A stretch of 64,000 nucleotides of DNA, taken from assembly GCA_013289685.1 (NCBI GenBank), contig JABCZL010000002.1, forward strand, positions 186,001 through 250,000, read 5' to 3'. Below, in pieces: positions 1-8,942 of the stretch (position 1 is the stretch's first letter; every line of letters begins with the position of its first letter). The position numbers were made by a program, and so were the translations under genes. Below the pieces are notes generated by a model. The model was not told the origin of the DNA and searched no databases. It saw only the letters and a list, made by a program, of their open reading frames with translations. This DNA comes from Acidobacteriota bacterium (GTDB lineage: Bacteria > Acidobacteriota > Terriglobia > Terriglobales > Acidobacteriaceae).

Positions 1-1
1 G

Positions 2-751
2 CGTGGGATTGGCCGCGAGTTCGAGAGCCTGCGCGAGTATCAGCAGGGAGATGAGTATCGCGATATCTGTTGGACCGCGGCGGCGCGGCGCGGCAAACTC
101 GTAACCCGCATGTACCAGATCGAGCGCAGCCAGACGGTTTGGATTGTGATCGATTCCGGCCGGCTGATGCGGGCGCGCGTAGGCGGCTTCAGCAAACTGG
201 ATCAGGCGGTCAACTCGGCCCTGAGCCTGGCGCAGGTCGCGTTGTACTCGGGCGACAGGGTGGGGCTCATCGCGTACGGGCGCGGGATTCGGCAGCAGCT
301 TCCGGCGGCCAAGGGGAGTTTGCACTTGCGGCAGCTGATCGAGCGGCTCGCGATGGTACACGAGGAAGGCTCCGAGGCGGATCATCTGCAGATGGCGGCG
401 CGACTCCTGACCGATCAGAAACGGCGCAGCTTGGTGGTTTGGCTGACCGACTTGGCCGAGACGGCGATGACTCCGGAAGTGATTGAAGCTGCATCGATGA
501 TGATGCCGCGGCATCTGGTCTTGTTCGTGGTGATCGGGCAGCCGGATTTAGGCGAGCTGGCTGCACGAACTCCGCGGAGCGAGACCGAGATGTATCAGGT
601 GGCGGCGGCGCAGGAAATGGTTCACCGGCGCGAATTACTGCTGGCGCGGCTGCGCGAGCGCGGCGCGTTGGCCATGGAGGTAAGTTCCGGCACGGTTTCG
701 GCGGTGCTGGTGAACGCTTATCTGCAGATTAAAGAGCGGAATCAACTGTGA
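2..751 (+). CDS. DUF58 domain-containing protein (5' partial)
   Basis: The open frame runs in from the left edge with no start, so only the C-terminal part (about 249 residues) is present. It begins with the family signature GREFESLREYQQGDEYRDI, followed by a von Willebrand A-like fold in which the first strand reads TVWIVIDSGRLM and a later strand VVWLTDL. DUF58 proteins usually sit beside a MoxR-type AAA ATPase and membrane proteins and are thought to take part in metal-dependent chaperone or envelope functions; the exact role is unknown. The next two genes (SpoIIM-like, RDD) are the usual partners. The 3' end overlaps the convergent SpoIIM-like gene by 23 bases. Confidence 0.88.
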   Translation, partial: RGIGREFESLREYQQGDEYRDICWTAAARRGKLVTRMYQIERSQTVWIVIDSGRLMRARVGGFSKLDQAVNSALSLAQVALYSGDRVGLIAYGRGIRQQLPAAKGSLHLRQLIERLAMVHEEGSEADHLQMAARLLTDQKRRSLVVWLTDLAETAMTPEVIEAASMMMPRHLVLFVVIGQPDLGELAARTPRSETEMYQVAAAQEMVHRRELLLARLRERGALAMEVSSGTVSAVLVNAYLQIKERNQL

Positions 752-1721
752 GTTGAGCGCGCGAGGCCGGGATGGGCTTGCGCGACATTCCGAAGAGGTA
801 GACTCCCAGAAGCACGAACAACGCCGCGGCCATCGAGAACTTCAGCGGTATGGGAAGGCCGGTCGGCGACACGAAGGCTTCGATCAGGCCGGCGATGATC
901 AGGATAGGAATTGTTCCCAAGAGAAGTTGAACGGCCTCGACTCCGGCTTGCGCCAGCGAATCCCGCCGAGGCAAAACTCCCGGAAACAAAAGGCCCTGCG
1001 CGATCCGGAGTCCCGCGCCGCCGGCGATGAAGATGGCGGGCAACTCCAACACGCCGTGGGGTGCAACGAAACTCCATAGCTGCACACTCATGCCGGAGAG
1101 CCAGCAGGCCATGCCGATCACCCCAATCAGCAGACCGTTGTAGGCCATCATGTAAATCGTTCCCAGGCCAGCCGTGATGCCGAGCGCGAAAGTCATGAAT
1201 CCGACCGACATATTATTGGTCATGATGGCGCTGGATGCCAGGGGCTTGATGCCGACGATGGAGTGCGTCCACATTTCGTGGCGATCGATGGTCTCGACCA
1301 TTTGCGGTCCAAGAAGTTTTACTTTGAAGTCAGGATTCTGGTAGGTCAGGACCGCGCCTACCACTCCGGACACGGCAAAAATCAGAGTCGCTAACAGGCA
1401 GTGCTTGAGGTTCCGGCGGAATGCGGCGGGGTAGGTGTGCCAGAAGAACAAAAAAAGTGCTTTGGGACTCGCCCGGTGACCGGAATAGATGGTATTGTGG
1501 GCGCGCACGAGCAACTGGTTGACATAACGGGCAAAGTGCACGGAGCTGCGGTCTTCGCGGATGGCGGCCAGATCGGCGGCGGTCTGGCGGTAGAGCAGAC
1601 TGAGTTCCTGCAGGTCGGAGCGGGAGAGCGACTTCAGGCCGCCCTTGGCGCTCTGATTGAGCAGCGATTCCAGCTTGCTCCAGTGCGGTTTGCGTTTCTC
1701 CAGCCAGCGAGTGGAAATCAT
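729..1721 (-). CDS. SpoIIM/DUF95-family integral membrane protein
   Basis: A 330-residue protein with a soluble, basic N-terminal helical region (about 1-100), then several hydrophobic segments typical of the stage II sporulation protein M family (for example LLATLIFAVSGVVGAVLTY, and a glycine-rich segment GFMTFALGITAGLGTIYMM). The segment VAPHGVLELPAIFIAGGAGL is characteristic of DUF95 proteins. Outside sporulating bacteria this family is common next to DUF58, MoxR and RDD genes, as here, and its function is not defined. The ATG start at 1721 lies 68 bases from the divergent RDD gene. Confidence 0.88.
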   Translation of the reverse strand: MISTRWLEKRKPHWSKLESLLNQSAKGGLKSLSRSDLQELSLLYRQTAADLAAIREDRSSVHFARYVNQLLVRAHNTIYSGHRASPKALFLFFWHTYPAAFRRNLKHCLLATLIFAVSGVVGAVLTYQNPDFKVKLLGPQMVETIDRHEMWTHSIVGIKPLASSAIMTNNMSVGFMTFALGITAGLGTIYMMAYNGLLIGVIGMACWLSGMSVQLWSFVAPHGVLELPAIFIAGGAGLRIAQGLLFPGVLPRRDSLAQAGVEAVQLLLGTIPILIIAGLIEAFVSPTGLPIPLKFSMAAALFVLLGVYLFGMSRKPIPASRAQLTVDSAL

Positions 1722-1730
1722 CGTCGTTGG

Positions 1731-1788
1731 TCAACCCAGTTAGTCAACCCAGTTAGTCAACCCAGTTAGTCAACTCAGTTCGTCAACC
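1731..1788. repeat. 13-bp direct tandem repeat, about 4.5 copies
   Basis: The unit TCAACCCAGTTAG occurs three times exactly (1731-1743, 1744-1756, 1757-1769), then once with two changes (1770-1782), then as a six-base partial copy (1783-1788) that stops one base before the ATG of the RDD gene. It fills nearly the whole spacer between two divergent genes. Confidence 0.95.
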
Positions 1789-1789
1789 T

Positions 1790-2554
1790 ATGGACTCGTT
1801 CGAACAACTCAATATCGATACACCAGAGCAGATTGCCCTAGAACTGCCGCTCGCGGGTATCGGCAGCCGATTCCTCGCGATTGCCATCGATACTTTAATC
1901 CAAGTTGCACTGTATATCCTAACGGCAATCGTTTTCGTGATCATGTTGCCTCTGGGGTTCTCGATGTTCAATTTTCTTCCGCGCCTGATCGGTCCCGCGC
2001 TGGCAATCTTTATTCTATTCGCGATTTACTGGGGATATTTCGCGATTTTCGAAATTCTGTGGAAGGGGCAGACGCCGGGGAAACGATTTGCAGGCATCCG
2101 AGTCATTAAAGAGTCGGGCAGGCCGATCAACGCGTTCGAAGCGGTCGGACGAAACTTGATGCGGGCAGTGGATGTCCTTCCCGGGATCTACGGAGTGGGC
2201 CTGGTGTGCATGATGTTGAACCGCCAAAGCCGTAGGCTGGGAGACTTCGTGGCCGGCACGGTGGTGGTGCATGAAAAGCCGACAGAGGACGTGCGGCCGT
2301 CGTGGAACACATCCACGGAGTCGAGTTCCTCTACGCCGGGGCTGGGACAGATGACTGCGGAGGAATTAGTCCTGATTGAAACGTACCTGAGCCGGCGATG
2401 GGAACTGGACCCTGAGGTGCGACTGAGGACGGCGATTCAGATCGCCGATCGGATCAAGGCGAAGACGGGATGGGAGTCTCAGGACCGCCAGCACGTCGAT
2501 GATTTTCTGGAAGAAGCGGCGCGCAAGATCCGGGACAGCGGGCGCTTCCACTAG
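1790..2554 (+). CDS. RDD family membrane protein
   Basis: A 254-residue protein with the RDD hallmark near the N terminus (GSRFLAIAIDTLIQ: Arg and Asp in the first membrane helix) and the later motif WKGQTPGKRFAGIRVI that links the second and third helices. Three hydrophobic stretches occupy about residues 25-85 and 120-150. The C-terminal third is soluble, with a Ser/Thr-rich linker followed by a charged helical segment. RDD proteins are assigned transporter-like roles (some are Na+/H+ antiporters), but no substrate can be read here. It belongs to the DUF58/SpoIIM cluster. No clear Shine-Dalgarno is visible because the tandem repeat runs up to the start codon. Confidence 0.9.
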   Translation: MDSFEQLNIDTPEQIALELPLAGIGSRFLAIAIDTLIQVALYILTAIVFVIMLPLGFSMFNFLPRLIGPALAIFILFAIYWGYFAIFEILWKGQTPGKRFAGIRVIKESGRPINAFEAVGRNLMRAVDVLPGIYGVGLVCMMLNRQSRRLGDFVAGTVVVHEKPTEDVRPSWNTSTESSSSTPGLGQMTAEELVLIETYLSRRWELDPEVRLRTAIQIADRIKAKTGWESQDRQHVDDFLEEAARKIRDSGRFH

Positions 2555-2573
2555 CGTCTCTTACTGCACAATC

Positions 2574-5500
2574 CTAGGGAACCGGGACCATTTGTTTCGC
2601 GAGATTCCATCCTCGAAGTGAGACTTGCGCCGGCCCACTTGCCGATTTTGCGGGATACTCGATTTCGATTTCGCGGCTTTCTCCGGGGAGCAAGGATAGA
2701 TAGTTGTCGCTGTAGTACGCTGGGAGAATCCGCGAACCGTCGGCCGCGTTCAGCAGAGTCAGCTTGGTGGCCAGCGAGGCGGTGGTTCCGGTGTTGCGGA
2801 GTTCCACTCGCACGCGGATGTTGTCGCCGGCGCGCGTGGATTTGGCCTCTACCGACAGCGAGGCGGCGGTAAGACGATTTAGGCGGCGATACGAAGCATT
2901 GTCCGCTCCCAGCCAATAGAAATTCCTGGATACAACTTCGCCGGACGAGTTGCGCAGTTCCAGGTTCACGAACACGATCGCTTCCGACGAGAGCAGCGGT
3001 GCGAGATCCAGCTTGAATCCATCGGTGAGCGCGTCGGCGGCTGCGTCTCGCTTTTCTTCTTTGTGGAGCAACAGCTTGTTCTCCAGGGAATACACGCTGG
3101 CAGTCAGCAACAACGCGCTCTGCGGATTGTTGGTGGTGTTCACTACCGCGACGTTGTAGTTCGACAGATCCAGTTGCACGTGCAGCGGCTCGCACGCCTT
3201 CTTCACTGCGTAGAAAGAAGACTGCGTGTCGTAGTCCGCGTTCAGAATTTGCCAGGTATTGCTGGGCCACGCGGGCTGGGTCATCCACAAAAGGCGCCCG
3301 CTGTTCGGCGCCCAGAGGTGTGCGTTCATGCCTTCGAAAATTGCACGGTGATCGACGTAGTCGAGCATCTGTGCCTTGCGCTCGAAATCTTCCAGGCTGG
3401 CGGGAGCGCCGAACTCCGCCTGCATTTGGGCCATGAACGGAGCCATGTCGCCGTTCCCGCTCTGATGCCAGTCGTGGTAGGCCCAGGCGTCGCCGATCGG
3501 CCACTGATCTTCCTTCGGAATCCACGCGCGAAAAGATTCCAGAGTCGAGAATGACGGCGTTCCCGTTTCGACGGAGAATCCGTGATTCAAGGCCGTGTAG
3601 TAGAGCGACGGGTCCATGTATTTGTAAGGGCCGCTATTTTGAAGATTGACCTGGTTCGAACTGGGGAAGTAGTAGCGCGTGCCGTCCAGCGAGTCGATCA
3701 AATTGATGAGGCCTTCGTTGATGACGGGCTGGGGCACGCCTTCGTTGCGGCCGCACCACACGACGATCGACGGGTGATTGCGGAATCGCAGGATGGTGTC
3801 GCGGGCGTTGTCAAGAAACAGCGCTGGATTTTGGGCCTCGACGTTATAGTTCTGCGTGGATTCCCAGAAGTCGTTCCACACCATCAATCCGTATTCGTCG
3901 GCGAGATCGTAGAAGGTTTGCTCGGTGTTTTGGCCGACCCAGTTGCGGATCATATTCAGGTTGGCGTCGCGATGCAGTCGGAAAAAGGGCTCGAGATGCT
4001 CGCGGGAGACGCGTTTGCGCGAGTCGTCCATACCCCAATTGCCGCCACGGGCCGCGATGCGCACGCCGTTTACTTTGATTACAAGGTAGGGGGAAGTTTT
4101 CGTGTCGTCGAGCATCTTCACCGACGGTGACAGCTCACCACCGGGCGCTAGCGACGCGACCCAGGACTTCCATCCGTCTCGCCATTCTGGAGGAAAGCTC
4201 GGAGGGAAAGGATCGGCAGCGGGAATTTCGCGCATGCCTTCGTGACGAACGTCCACAACCGGTTCTGGTTTCAGTCTCGCCGTGGTGGGTGAATATTCCA
4301 AACGGCGGAGGTGGCCGGCGCCGTCGAGCAGGCTCAACTCATAGCTGACTTCGCGAATTCCGAAGCGCAACTGTTTCGAATCGGACTCAGAGTTTCCGTC
4401 CGAGAAGGTTAAGTGGAGCGCATAGAGATCAGGCTTGCCATAGCCATTGGGCCACCACAGGCGCGGATGCTGAATCTTCAGTTGAGCGAATTCAGATGGC
4501 GCCAACTTCACCGGAGTCTTGCCTGGCACCAGCGTGACTTCTCGGGTAACGACGGTATCACCGAAAGAAGCCTTCAAGGTTCCACTCACCTGAGAGTTAG
4601 AAACGTTCTCTAGTGGCACCGTGATTTCGATATCGGCGTGGGTGGTATCGGGCAGGGGCAGGGAAGTCACCACCTGCGGGTCGCCAATCTTGACGGCGCT
4701 CGTGGCTGTCAGAATCACCGGTTGCCAGATGCCGGTATCGCGGTCGCGAACGGCAGGAATCCAGTCCCAGCCTTCGGTGGCGAGGAACGTCGGGCCGTCA
4801 AGACACATGATGCCGCCATTCTCGCCGGGGCCGCCCTTGACGGATTGCTCCTGAGGAATTCCGGGATGAGGCGGAGGCGAGACTCTCACGGCGAGAACAT
4901 TCGCTACATCGGGCTTTACGATACCGGAGACGTCAAAGGCGCCGCGGATGAACGCCCCTGTGATCGAGCCGAGTTGTTGGCCGTTCAGCCACACGCGTGC
5001 TTCGTAGTTGATGCCTTCGAAGGTGAGAGTTAGGCGGCGTCCGGCGACAGCTTTCGGTGCGTGAAATTCAATGCGATACCAATAGTCCTGTTTGTTCAGG
5101 CTCTCGGGGATCGCGAGATTGTTCAAACCATAATCGGGATCGGGATACACGCCGCGATCGACCATGGTGGTGAGCACGGTTCCGGGGACGGTTGCGGACA
5201 TCCAGTCTTTCGCATTGAAGGTAGTCAGCGAGATAGCTGAGCCGTCTGCATTTATTTTGGGCGCGGGGATCATGTGCCATCCCGCAGCCAGCGTCCACTG
5301 GTTTTCGCCGGTCGGCTGGAGAATCTCCTGAGCGGTCGGGGTCTTCGCGACTGGAGCTGAGAAGGGCGCTTTGCTGCGCGGCATGGTGGCAGGGTCCTGA
5401 GGCGCACGATATCCGGCCTGGGCGCGCGTTTGCACGGGCCACGGCTTTGAGCCTTCTTCGAATTCGATGCTAGAGAAATCCGCGGGCGTTTGAAAGAGCT

Positions 5501-6107
5501 GTTTGACTTCATCGCTGGTTATGGCGGTTCGGACCAGAGTTAGAGATGCGATGGATCCTCCGAAGTGGCGCCAGTTCTGGGGAGGCGACGAAGGCGGGGC
5601 CATCAGCAGGACTGGACTGACGCTTCCCAAATCGAGTTTGCCGCTAGCGACCTGGCTGCCGTCACTGTAAAGACGAAACTCCTCGCCGTTGAAGGTCGCA
5701 GCGAGGAAGTGCCATTTTCCCGGGGCGAGCGCGGCGGATCCGGAGAGGCCGTTGTCTTTGCCCATCCACAGAATCACGTGCGTGCCGTCCAGCGCCAGAT
5801 ACCGGGAGAACTCTTCCGTGGGATCGCCAAAGCCTGCGATCAGGCTTGTTGTTTTCAGGGCTTCGGCAGGTTTCACCCAACCGTAGAGCGACCAGGGGGA
5901 ATCCGCACGCAAAACCGAATCGGTTTTCACCAGAGGCTTTTTCAGGCCATCGCCGTCAGGCAGGAACACAGCGTTAAACGGGCCGTAGAAAGGGGGATCG
6001 TTCGTGACCGATGCCTGGCAGTTGGCGCGTACGGCGGTTGCCATCACGCCGATCGAAATTATTGCAGCTGAAATCAGAAGGCGAAACGCAGGACGCGAAA
6101 TCTTCAT
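2574..6107 (-). CDS. Secreted GH2-family glycosidase with N-terminal LamG-like domain
   Basis: A 1177-residue protein. An N-terminal hydrophobic signal (about 1-30) is followed by a concanavalin/LamG-like module (about 45-210, with PWSLYGWVKP and KWHFLAATFNGEEFRLYSDG). The GH2 sugar-binding jelly roll follows (FEGINYEARVWLNGQQLG), then an immunoglobulin-like domain and a TIM barrel with GGNWGMDDS and WCGRNEG. In WCGRNEG, Glu789 is the expected acid/base; Glu898 in QAEFGAP is a candidate nucleophile. The arrangement resembles exo-beta-glucosaminidase or beta-mannosidase branches of GH2 more than LacZ, but the substrate is not settled. It is a single gene, divergent from the his leader region; the start has GGAGCC just upstream. 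Confidence 0.88.
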   Translation of the reverse strand: MKISRPAFRLLISAAIISIGVMATAVRANCQASVTNDPPFYGPFNAVFLPDGDGLKKPLVKTDSVLRADSPWSLYGWVKPAEALKTTSLIAGFGDPTEEFSRYLALDGTHVILWMGKDNGLSGSAALAPGKWHFLAATFNGEEFRLYSDGSQVASGKLDLGSVSPVLLMAPPSSPPQNWRHFGGSIASLTLVRTAITSDEVKQLFQTPADFSSIEFEEGSKPWPVQTRAQAGYRAPQDPATMPRSKAPFSAPVAKTPTAQEILQPTGENQWTLAAGWHMIPAPKINADGSAISLTTFNAKDWMSATVPGTVLTTMVDRGVYPDPDYGLNNLAIPESLNKQDYWYRIEFHAPKAVAGRRLTLTFEGINYEARVWLNGQQLGSITGAFIRGAFDVSGIVKPDVANVLAVRVSPPPHPGIPQEQSVKGGPGENGGIMCLDGPTFLATEGWDWIPAVRDRDTGIWQPVILTATSAVKIGDPQVVTSLPLPDTTHADIEITVPLENVSNSQVSGTLKASFGDTVVTREVTLVPGKTPVKLAPSEFAQLKIQHPRLWWPNGYGKPDLYALHLTFSDGNSESDSKQLRFGIREVSYELSLLDGAGHLRRLEYSPTTARLKPEPVVDVRHEGMREIPAADPFPPSFPPEWRDGWKSWVASLAPGGELSPSVKMLDDTKTSPYLVIKVNGVRIAARGGNWGMDDSRKRVSREHLEPFFRLHRDANLNMIRNWVGQNTEQTFYDLADEYGLMVWNDFWESTQNYNVEAQNPALFLDNARDTILRFRNHPSIVVWCGRNEGVPQPVINEGLINLIDSLDGTRYYFPSSNQVNLQNSGPYKYMDPSLYYTALNHGFSVETGTPSFSTLESFRAWIPKEDQWPIGDAWAYHDWHQSGNGDMAPFMAQMQAEFGAPASLEDFERKAQMLDYVDHRAIFEGMNAHLWAPNSGRLLWMTQPAWPSNTWQILNADYDTQSSFYAVKKACEPLHVQLDLSNYNVAVVNTTNNPQSALLLTASVYSLENKLLLHKEEKRDAAADALTDGFKLDLAPLLSSEAIVFVNLELRNSSGEVVSRNFYWLGADNASYRRLNRLTAASLSVEAKSTRAGDNIRVRVELRNTGTTASLATKLTLLNAADGSRILPAYYSDNYLSLLPGESREIEIEYPAKSASGPAQVSLRGWNLAKQMVPVP

Positions 6108-6243
6108 GAAGGCTCCGAACCTGTGGAGATGTGGCGACGGTGAAGGTGAATCGTATCAGGACTGGGTGCGGCATTCTAGGCAGGCATGCAAAATCCGAAT
6201 GAGTCGCATCGAAAAAATGGGTCGGGATCGTTGCTTTTCCTCA

Positions 6244-6272
6244 TTGACCGCGCCGAACTGCTCTCGTACGCT
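6244..6272 (+). promoter_or_regulatory. Probable sigma70-type promoter of the his operon
   Basis: TTGACC (6244-6249) and TACGCT (6267-6272) are separated by 17 bases. Transcription would begin near 6279, only a few bases before the leader-peptide ATG at 6282, so the leader may be translated with almost no 5' untranslated region. There is no good Shine-Dalgarno before that ATG. The assignment rests on motif match and position only. Confidence 0.5.
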
Positions 6273-6281
6273 GTTGAAAGT

Positions 6282-6353
6282 ATGTTGTCTCATGTCCATC
6301 ATCGTCGCCACCATCATCACGCGCCCGGCGCGACGGCGGCGATGTACACCTGA
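6282..6353 (+). CDS. hisL: Histidine-rich his operon leader peptide
   Basis: A 23-codon frame, too short for routine gene calling, runs from ATG 6282 to TGA 6351-6353. Residues 4-14 read HVHHRRHHHHA: seven histidines within ten codons, four of them consecutive. It lies 173 bases upstream of hisI and 42 bases before a strong intrinsic terminator (6395-6435), the classical layout of ribosome-mediated attenuation. When charged tRNA-His is scarce, ribosomes stalled on the histidine codons would favour readthrough into the his genes. The gene type is inferred from sequence; I could not identify the antiterminator pairing by eye. Confidence 0.85.
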   Translation: MLSHVHHRRHHHHAPGATAAMYT

Positions 6354-6394
6354 GATTGCAGACTTGATCTAAACAGCACTTTTCAGGAGTTTCG

Positions 6395-6435
6395 GCCCGC
6401 TGACGCGACAACGCTCAGCGGGCTTTTTATTTTTT
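6395..6435 (+). terminator. Intrinsic terminator of the his attenuator
   Basis: Arms GCCCGCTGA (6395-6403) and TCAGCGGGC (6415-6423) are perfectly complementary. An inner GCG/CGC stem closes an ACAA loop, with one bulged C at 6404. The stem is followed by TTTTTATTTTTT (6424-6435). It sits between the histidine leader peptide and hisI, 19 bases before the hisI ATG, so it acts on the his transcript rather than ending an upstream gene. Confidence 0.9.
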
Positions 6436-6454
6436 CGGGAAGGGAAGTACGGGT

Positions 6455-6823
6455 ATGAATGCGGAATTTGACTTCGACAAGATGAGCGGACTGCTGCCCG
6501 CCGTGGTTCAGGATTCGACCGATGGAGAAGTGTTGATGGTGGGGTTCATGAATCGCCAGGCGCTGGAGCGCACGCTGCAGGGTGGGTACGTGACGTTCTT
6601 CAGCCGCACGCGCCAGGAACTGTGGCTGAAGGGCGAGAGCTCGGGTAACCGGCTGCGGGTCGTCTCGGTGCACACGGACTGCGACCGCGACACGTTGCTG
6701 CTGCGGGTCCAAGTGGAGGGAGCGGGCGTGGTCTGCCACCGCGGAACCCGGTCGTGTTTTACGGAGCCTGTGCCTCAACGGCTGACGGAAACTGCTGCGG
6801 CCGCTACCAAGGAGACACGATGA
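6455..6823 (+). CDS. hisI: Phosphoribosyl-AMP cyclohydrolase HisI
   Basis: A 122-residue cytoplasmic enzyme of histidine synthesis that opens the purine ring of phosphoribosyl-AMP. Family residues are visible: [18 protein letters not shown] (about 48-65), the Mg/Zn-binding DCDRD (75-79), and Cys94 and Cys101 of CHRGTRSC. It is the stand-alone HisI form with no fused HisE pyrophosphohydrolase, and no hisE is found elsewhere in the window. A GGAAGGGA ribosome-binding site lies about 9 bases before the ATG. It is the first structural gene after the attenuator, and its stop overlaps the hisG start (ATGA). Confidence 0.95.
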   Translation: MNAEFDFDKMSGLLPAVVQDSTDGEVLMVGFMNRQALERTLQGGYVTFFSRTRQELWLKGESSGNRLRVVSVHTDCDRDTLLLRVQVEGAGVVCHRGTRSCFTEPVPQRLTETAAAATKETR

Positions 6824-7689
6824 AACTACGCATCGGGATTCCCAAGGGCAGCTTACAAGAGGCAACCTTGCAGTTATTCGCGCGCGCCGGCCTGCCGGCT
6901 TACACGAACGGCCGCTCGTATTTCGCCAGCACTTCGGATCCGGAGATCGACTGCATGTTGATCCGGGCACAGGAGATGGCCCGCTATGTGGAGCATGGCG
7001 CCATTGATGCGGGCCTGACCGGGCTTGACTGGGTGATCGAGAGTGGGCTGGAAGTCATCACCGTGAGCGACTTGATATACGCAAAGCGGAGCCGCGGCAA
7101 AGTGCGATGGGTGCTGGCGGTTCCGGAGGATTCATCTGTGCAGCGAGCGGAGGAACTTTCGGGAAAAATCGTCGCCACCGAACTGGTGAAAGTTACTCGC
7201 GACTACTTCCTGAAGAAAGGCGTCGAGGTGCGGGTGGAGTTTTCCTGGGGCGCGACGGAAGTCAAGCCACCTATGCTGGCGGACGCCATTGTCGAAGTGA
7301 CCGAGACGGGAAGTTCGCTCAAAGCTAACCGGTTGCGCATTCTGGAGACGGTGCTGGAGTCGAACACGCAGTTGATCGCCAATCAATGTTCGTACTCGGA
7401 GCGCGGCAAGCGCCGAAAGATCGACAACCTGGCGCTGATGCTGCAAGGGACAATGGAAGCGCAAGATCGAGTGGGGTTGATGCTGAATGTCCGCAAGGAA
7501 AACCTGGCGGCGGTGCTGGCAGTATTGCCGGCGCTGCAGAAGCCGACGATTTCTCACTTGAGCGACGAGGACTGGCTTGCGGTGAACACGGTGATTGACG
7601 AGGGCGCGGCGTGGGATGTGATACCGCGGCTGAAAGAGGCGCAGGCGCAGGGCATCGTCGAGTATCCGCTCAACAAGGTGGTGCTGTGA
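6820..7689 (+). CDS. hisG: ATP phosphoribosyltransferase HisG (long form)
   Basis: A 289-residue enzyme that joins ATP and PRPP in the committed step of histidine synthesis. The N-terminus [12 protein letters not shown] and the PRPP-binding segment [16 protein letters not shown] are typical. The extra C-terminal region (about 215-289, ending EYPLNKVVL) is the ACT-like regulatory domain of the long form, which works without HisZ and is usually feedback-inhibited by histidine. I place the start at the ATG overlapping the hisI stop (ATGA), with GGAGA upstream, instead of the longer open frame that begins inside hisI. Confidence 0.95.
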   Translation: MKLRIGIPKGSLQEATLQLFARAGLPAYTNGRSYFASTSDPEIDCMLIRAQEMARYVEHGAIDAGLTGLDWVIESGLEVITVSDLIYAKRSRGKVRWVLAVPEDSSVQRAEELSGKIVATELVKVTRDYFLKKGVEVRVEFSWGATEVKPPMLADAIVEVTETGSSLKANRLRILETVLESNTQLIANQCSYSERGKRRKIDNLALMLQGTMEAQDRVGLMLNVRKENLAAVLAVLPALQKPTISHLSDEDWLAVNTVIDEGAAWDVIPRLKEAQAQGIVEYPLNKVVL

Positions 7690-8942
7690 TGCGGATCGTC
7701 GCTGGGCGCGAGGCCGTCGCAATGGTGGAACGGCTGGCCGCACGGGGCACGCGGCTCAGCGGGCTGGAGCCGCGGGTGCGGCGGATTATCGAAGGCGTCC
7801 GTCGCGGTGGAGAGCGGTCGCTTCGGAAATATGCGGAGCGATGGGATGGGCTGGGTCCGAAACAGTCACTGCGAGTATCGGAGGAGGAAATGGCGGCGGC
7901 GTGGCGAGTGATTCCTCCACTGTTGCGCAAGTCTCTTCGTCAGGCTGCGCAGAACATCCGCCGCTTTTGCGAGTGGCAGAAGCCAGGCGACTGGATGCGG
8001 ACACACAGCGGAATTTCTCTGGGGCAAATGGTTCGTCCGCTGGAGTCAGTTGGTTGCTACGTGCCGGGCGGGCGCTACCCGCTGGTTTCGACCATGTTGA
8101 TGACCGTGATTCCAGCACAGGTTGCGGGAGTGAAGAATATCCGTGTGGTGTCGCCCAAGCCGCCAGCGCAGGTGTTGGCCGCGGCCGCGATGCTGGGTGT
8201 GCAAGAGTTCTACCGCGTAGGAGGAGCACAGGCGGTCGCGGCCTTGGCGTACGGGACCAGCAGCATTGCGAGAGTGGACAAAATTGTGGGGCCCGGGAAC
8301 GCATATGTCACGGTTGCGAAAAAGCTGGTCTCGTTCGACTGTGCGATTGATTTTCTCGCTGGTCCAACGGAGGCCGTCATCTTAGGTGACGCGCAGAGCG
8401 AGTCGGCGGTTCCAGAATTCATTGCGGCTGACCTGGTCGCGCAGGCCGAACATGATCCGGAGACTCTGGCTGTGTTGATCACGACTTCGCGCGACCTGGC
8501 GCGAGCGGTGGGGGCGAGCGTTACACAGCTCGCGAAAGGAAATCCAATAGCGCAGGAATCGTTGCGGGCACGCGGCGCGATACTCATTGCGGCAACGCGC
8601 GAGCAAAGCCGGGAGTGGGCCAACTGCCTGGCGCCGGAACACATTACAGTTTCTGCTGAGGACTTGCCATTCATTCAGAACGCAGGCTCGGTCTTCGTCG
8701 GGGATTACTCGGCGCAGGCGGCGGGCGATTATGCCTCTGGGCCGAACCACGTGTTGCCGACGGCTGGGCAGGCTCGATTTCGAGGAGGGTTGAGCGTGAT
8801 GGATTTTGTGAAGATCATCACGGTGCAGCAGTTATCCGCGAAGGGGCTGAAGCGGATTGCGTCCGCGATCGAATGTCTTGCCGAGGCGGAAGGATTGCCT
8901 GGGCATGCGCGGTCGGTCCGCGTGAGGTGCGAACATGCTTAG
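7689..8942 (+). CDS. hisD: Histidinol dehydrogenase HisD
   Basis: A 417-residue NAD-dependent enzyme that performs the last two oxidations, histidinol to histidine. Recognisable blocks are GCYVPGGRYPLVSTMLM, DKIVGPGNAYVTVAK, FLAGPTEAVI, and DLVAQAEHDP, whose Gln and His bind zinc. CLAPEHI carries the catalytic Glu-His, GDYASGPNHVLPT carries a zinc Asp, and the final zinc His is in GLPGHARSV. The ATG overlaps the hisG stop in TGATG, so I reject the longer frame starting at 7611. It overlaps hisC by 8 bases. Confidence 0.96.
   Translation: MRIVAGREAVAMVERLAARGTRLSGLEPRVRRIIEGVRRGGERSLRKYAERWDGLGPKQSLRVSEEEMAAAWRVIPPLLRKSLRQAAQNIRRFCEWQKPGDWMRTHSGISLGQMVRPLESVGCYVPGGRYPLVSTMLMTVIPAQVAGVKNIRVVSPKPPAQVLAAAAMLGVQEFYRVGGAQAVAALAYGTSSIARVDKIVGPGNAYVTVAKKLVSFDCAIDFLAGPTEAVILGDAQSESAVPEFIAADLVAQAEHDPETLAVLITTSRDLARAVGASVTQLAKGNPIAQESLRARGAILIAATREQSREWANCLAPEHITVSAEDLPFIQNAGSVFVGDYSAQAAGDYASGPNHVLPTAGQARFRGGLSVMDFVKIITVQQLSAKGLKRIASAIECLAEAEGLPGHARSVRVRCEHA

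Noticed and set aside
1731-1788. Possible CRISPR-like array
   Set aside because: Copies are directly adjacent, 13 bp, with no spacers.
6004-6372. Plus-strand open frame over the his leader region
   Set aside because: It overlaps the GH2 start and has no family features; the meaningful frame there is the histidine-rich leader in another register.
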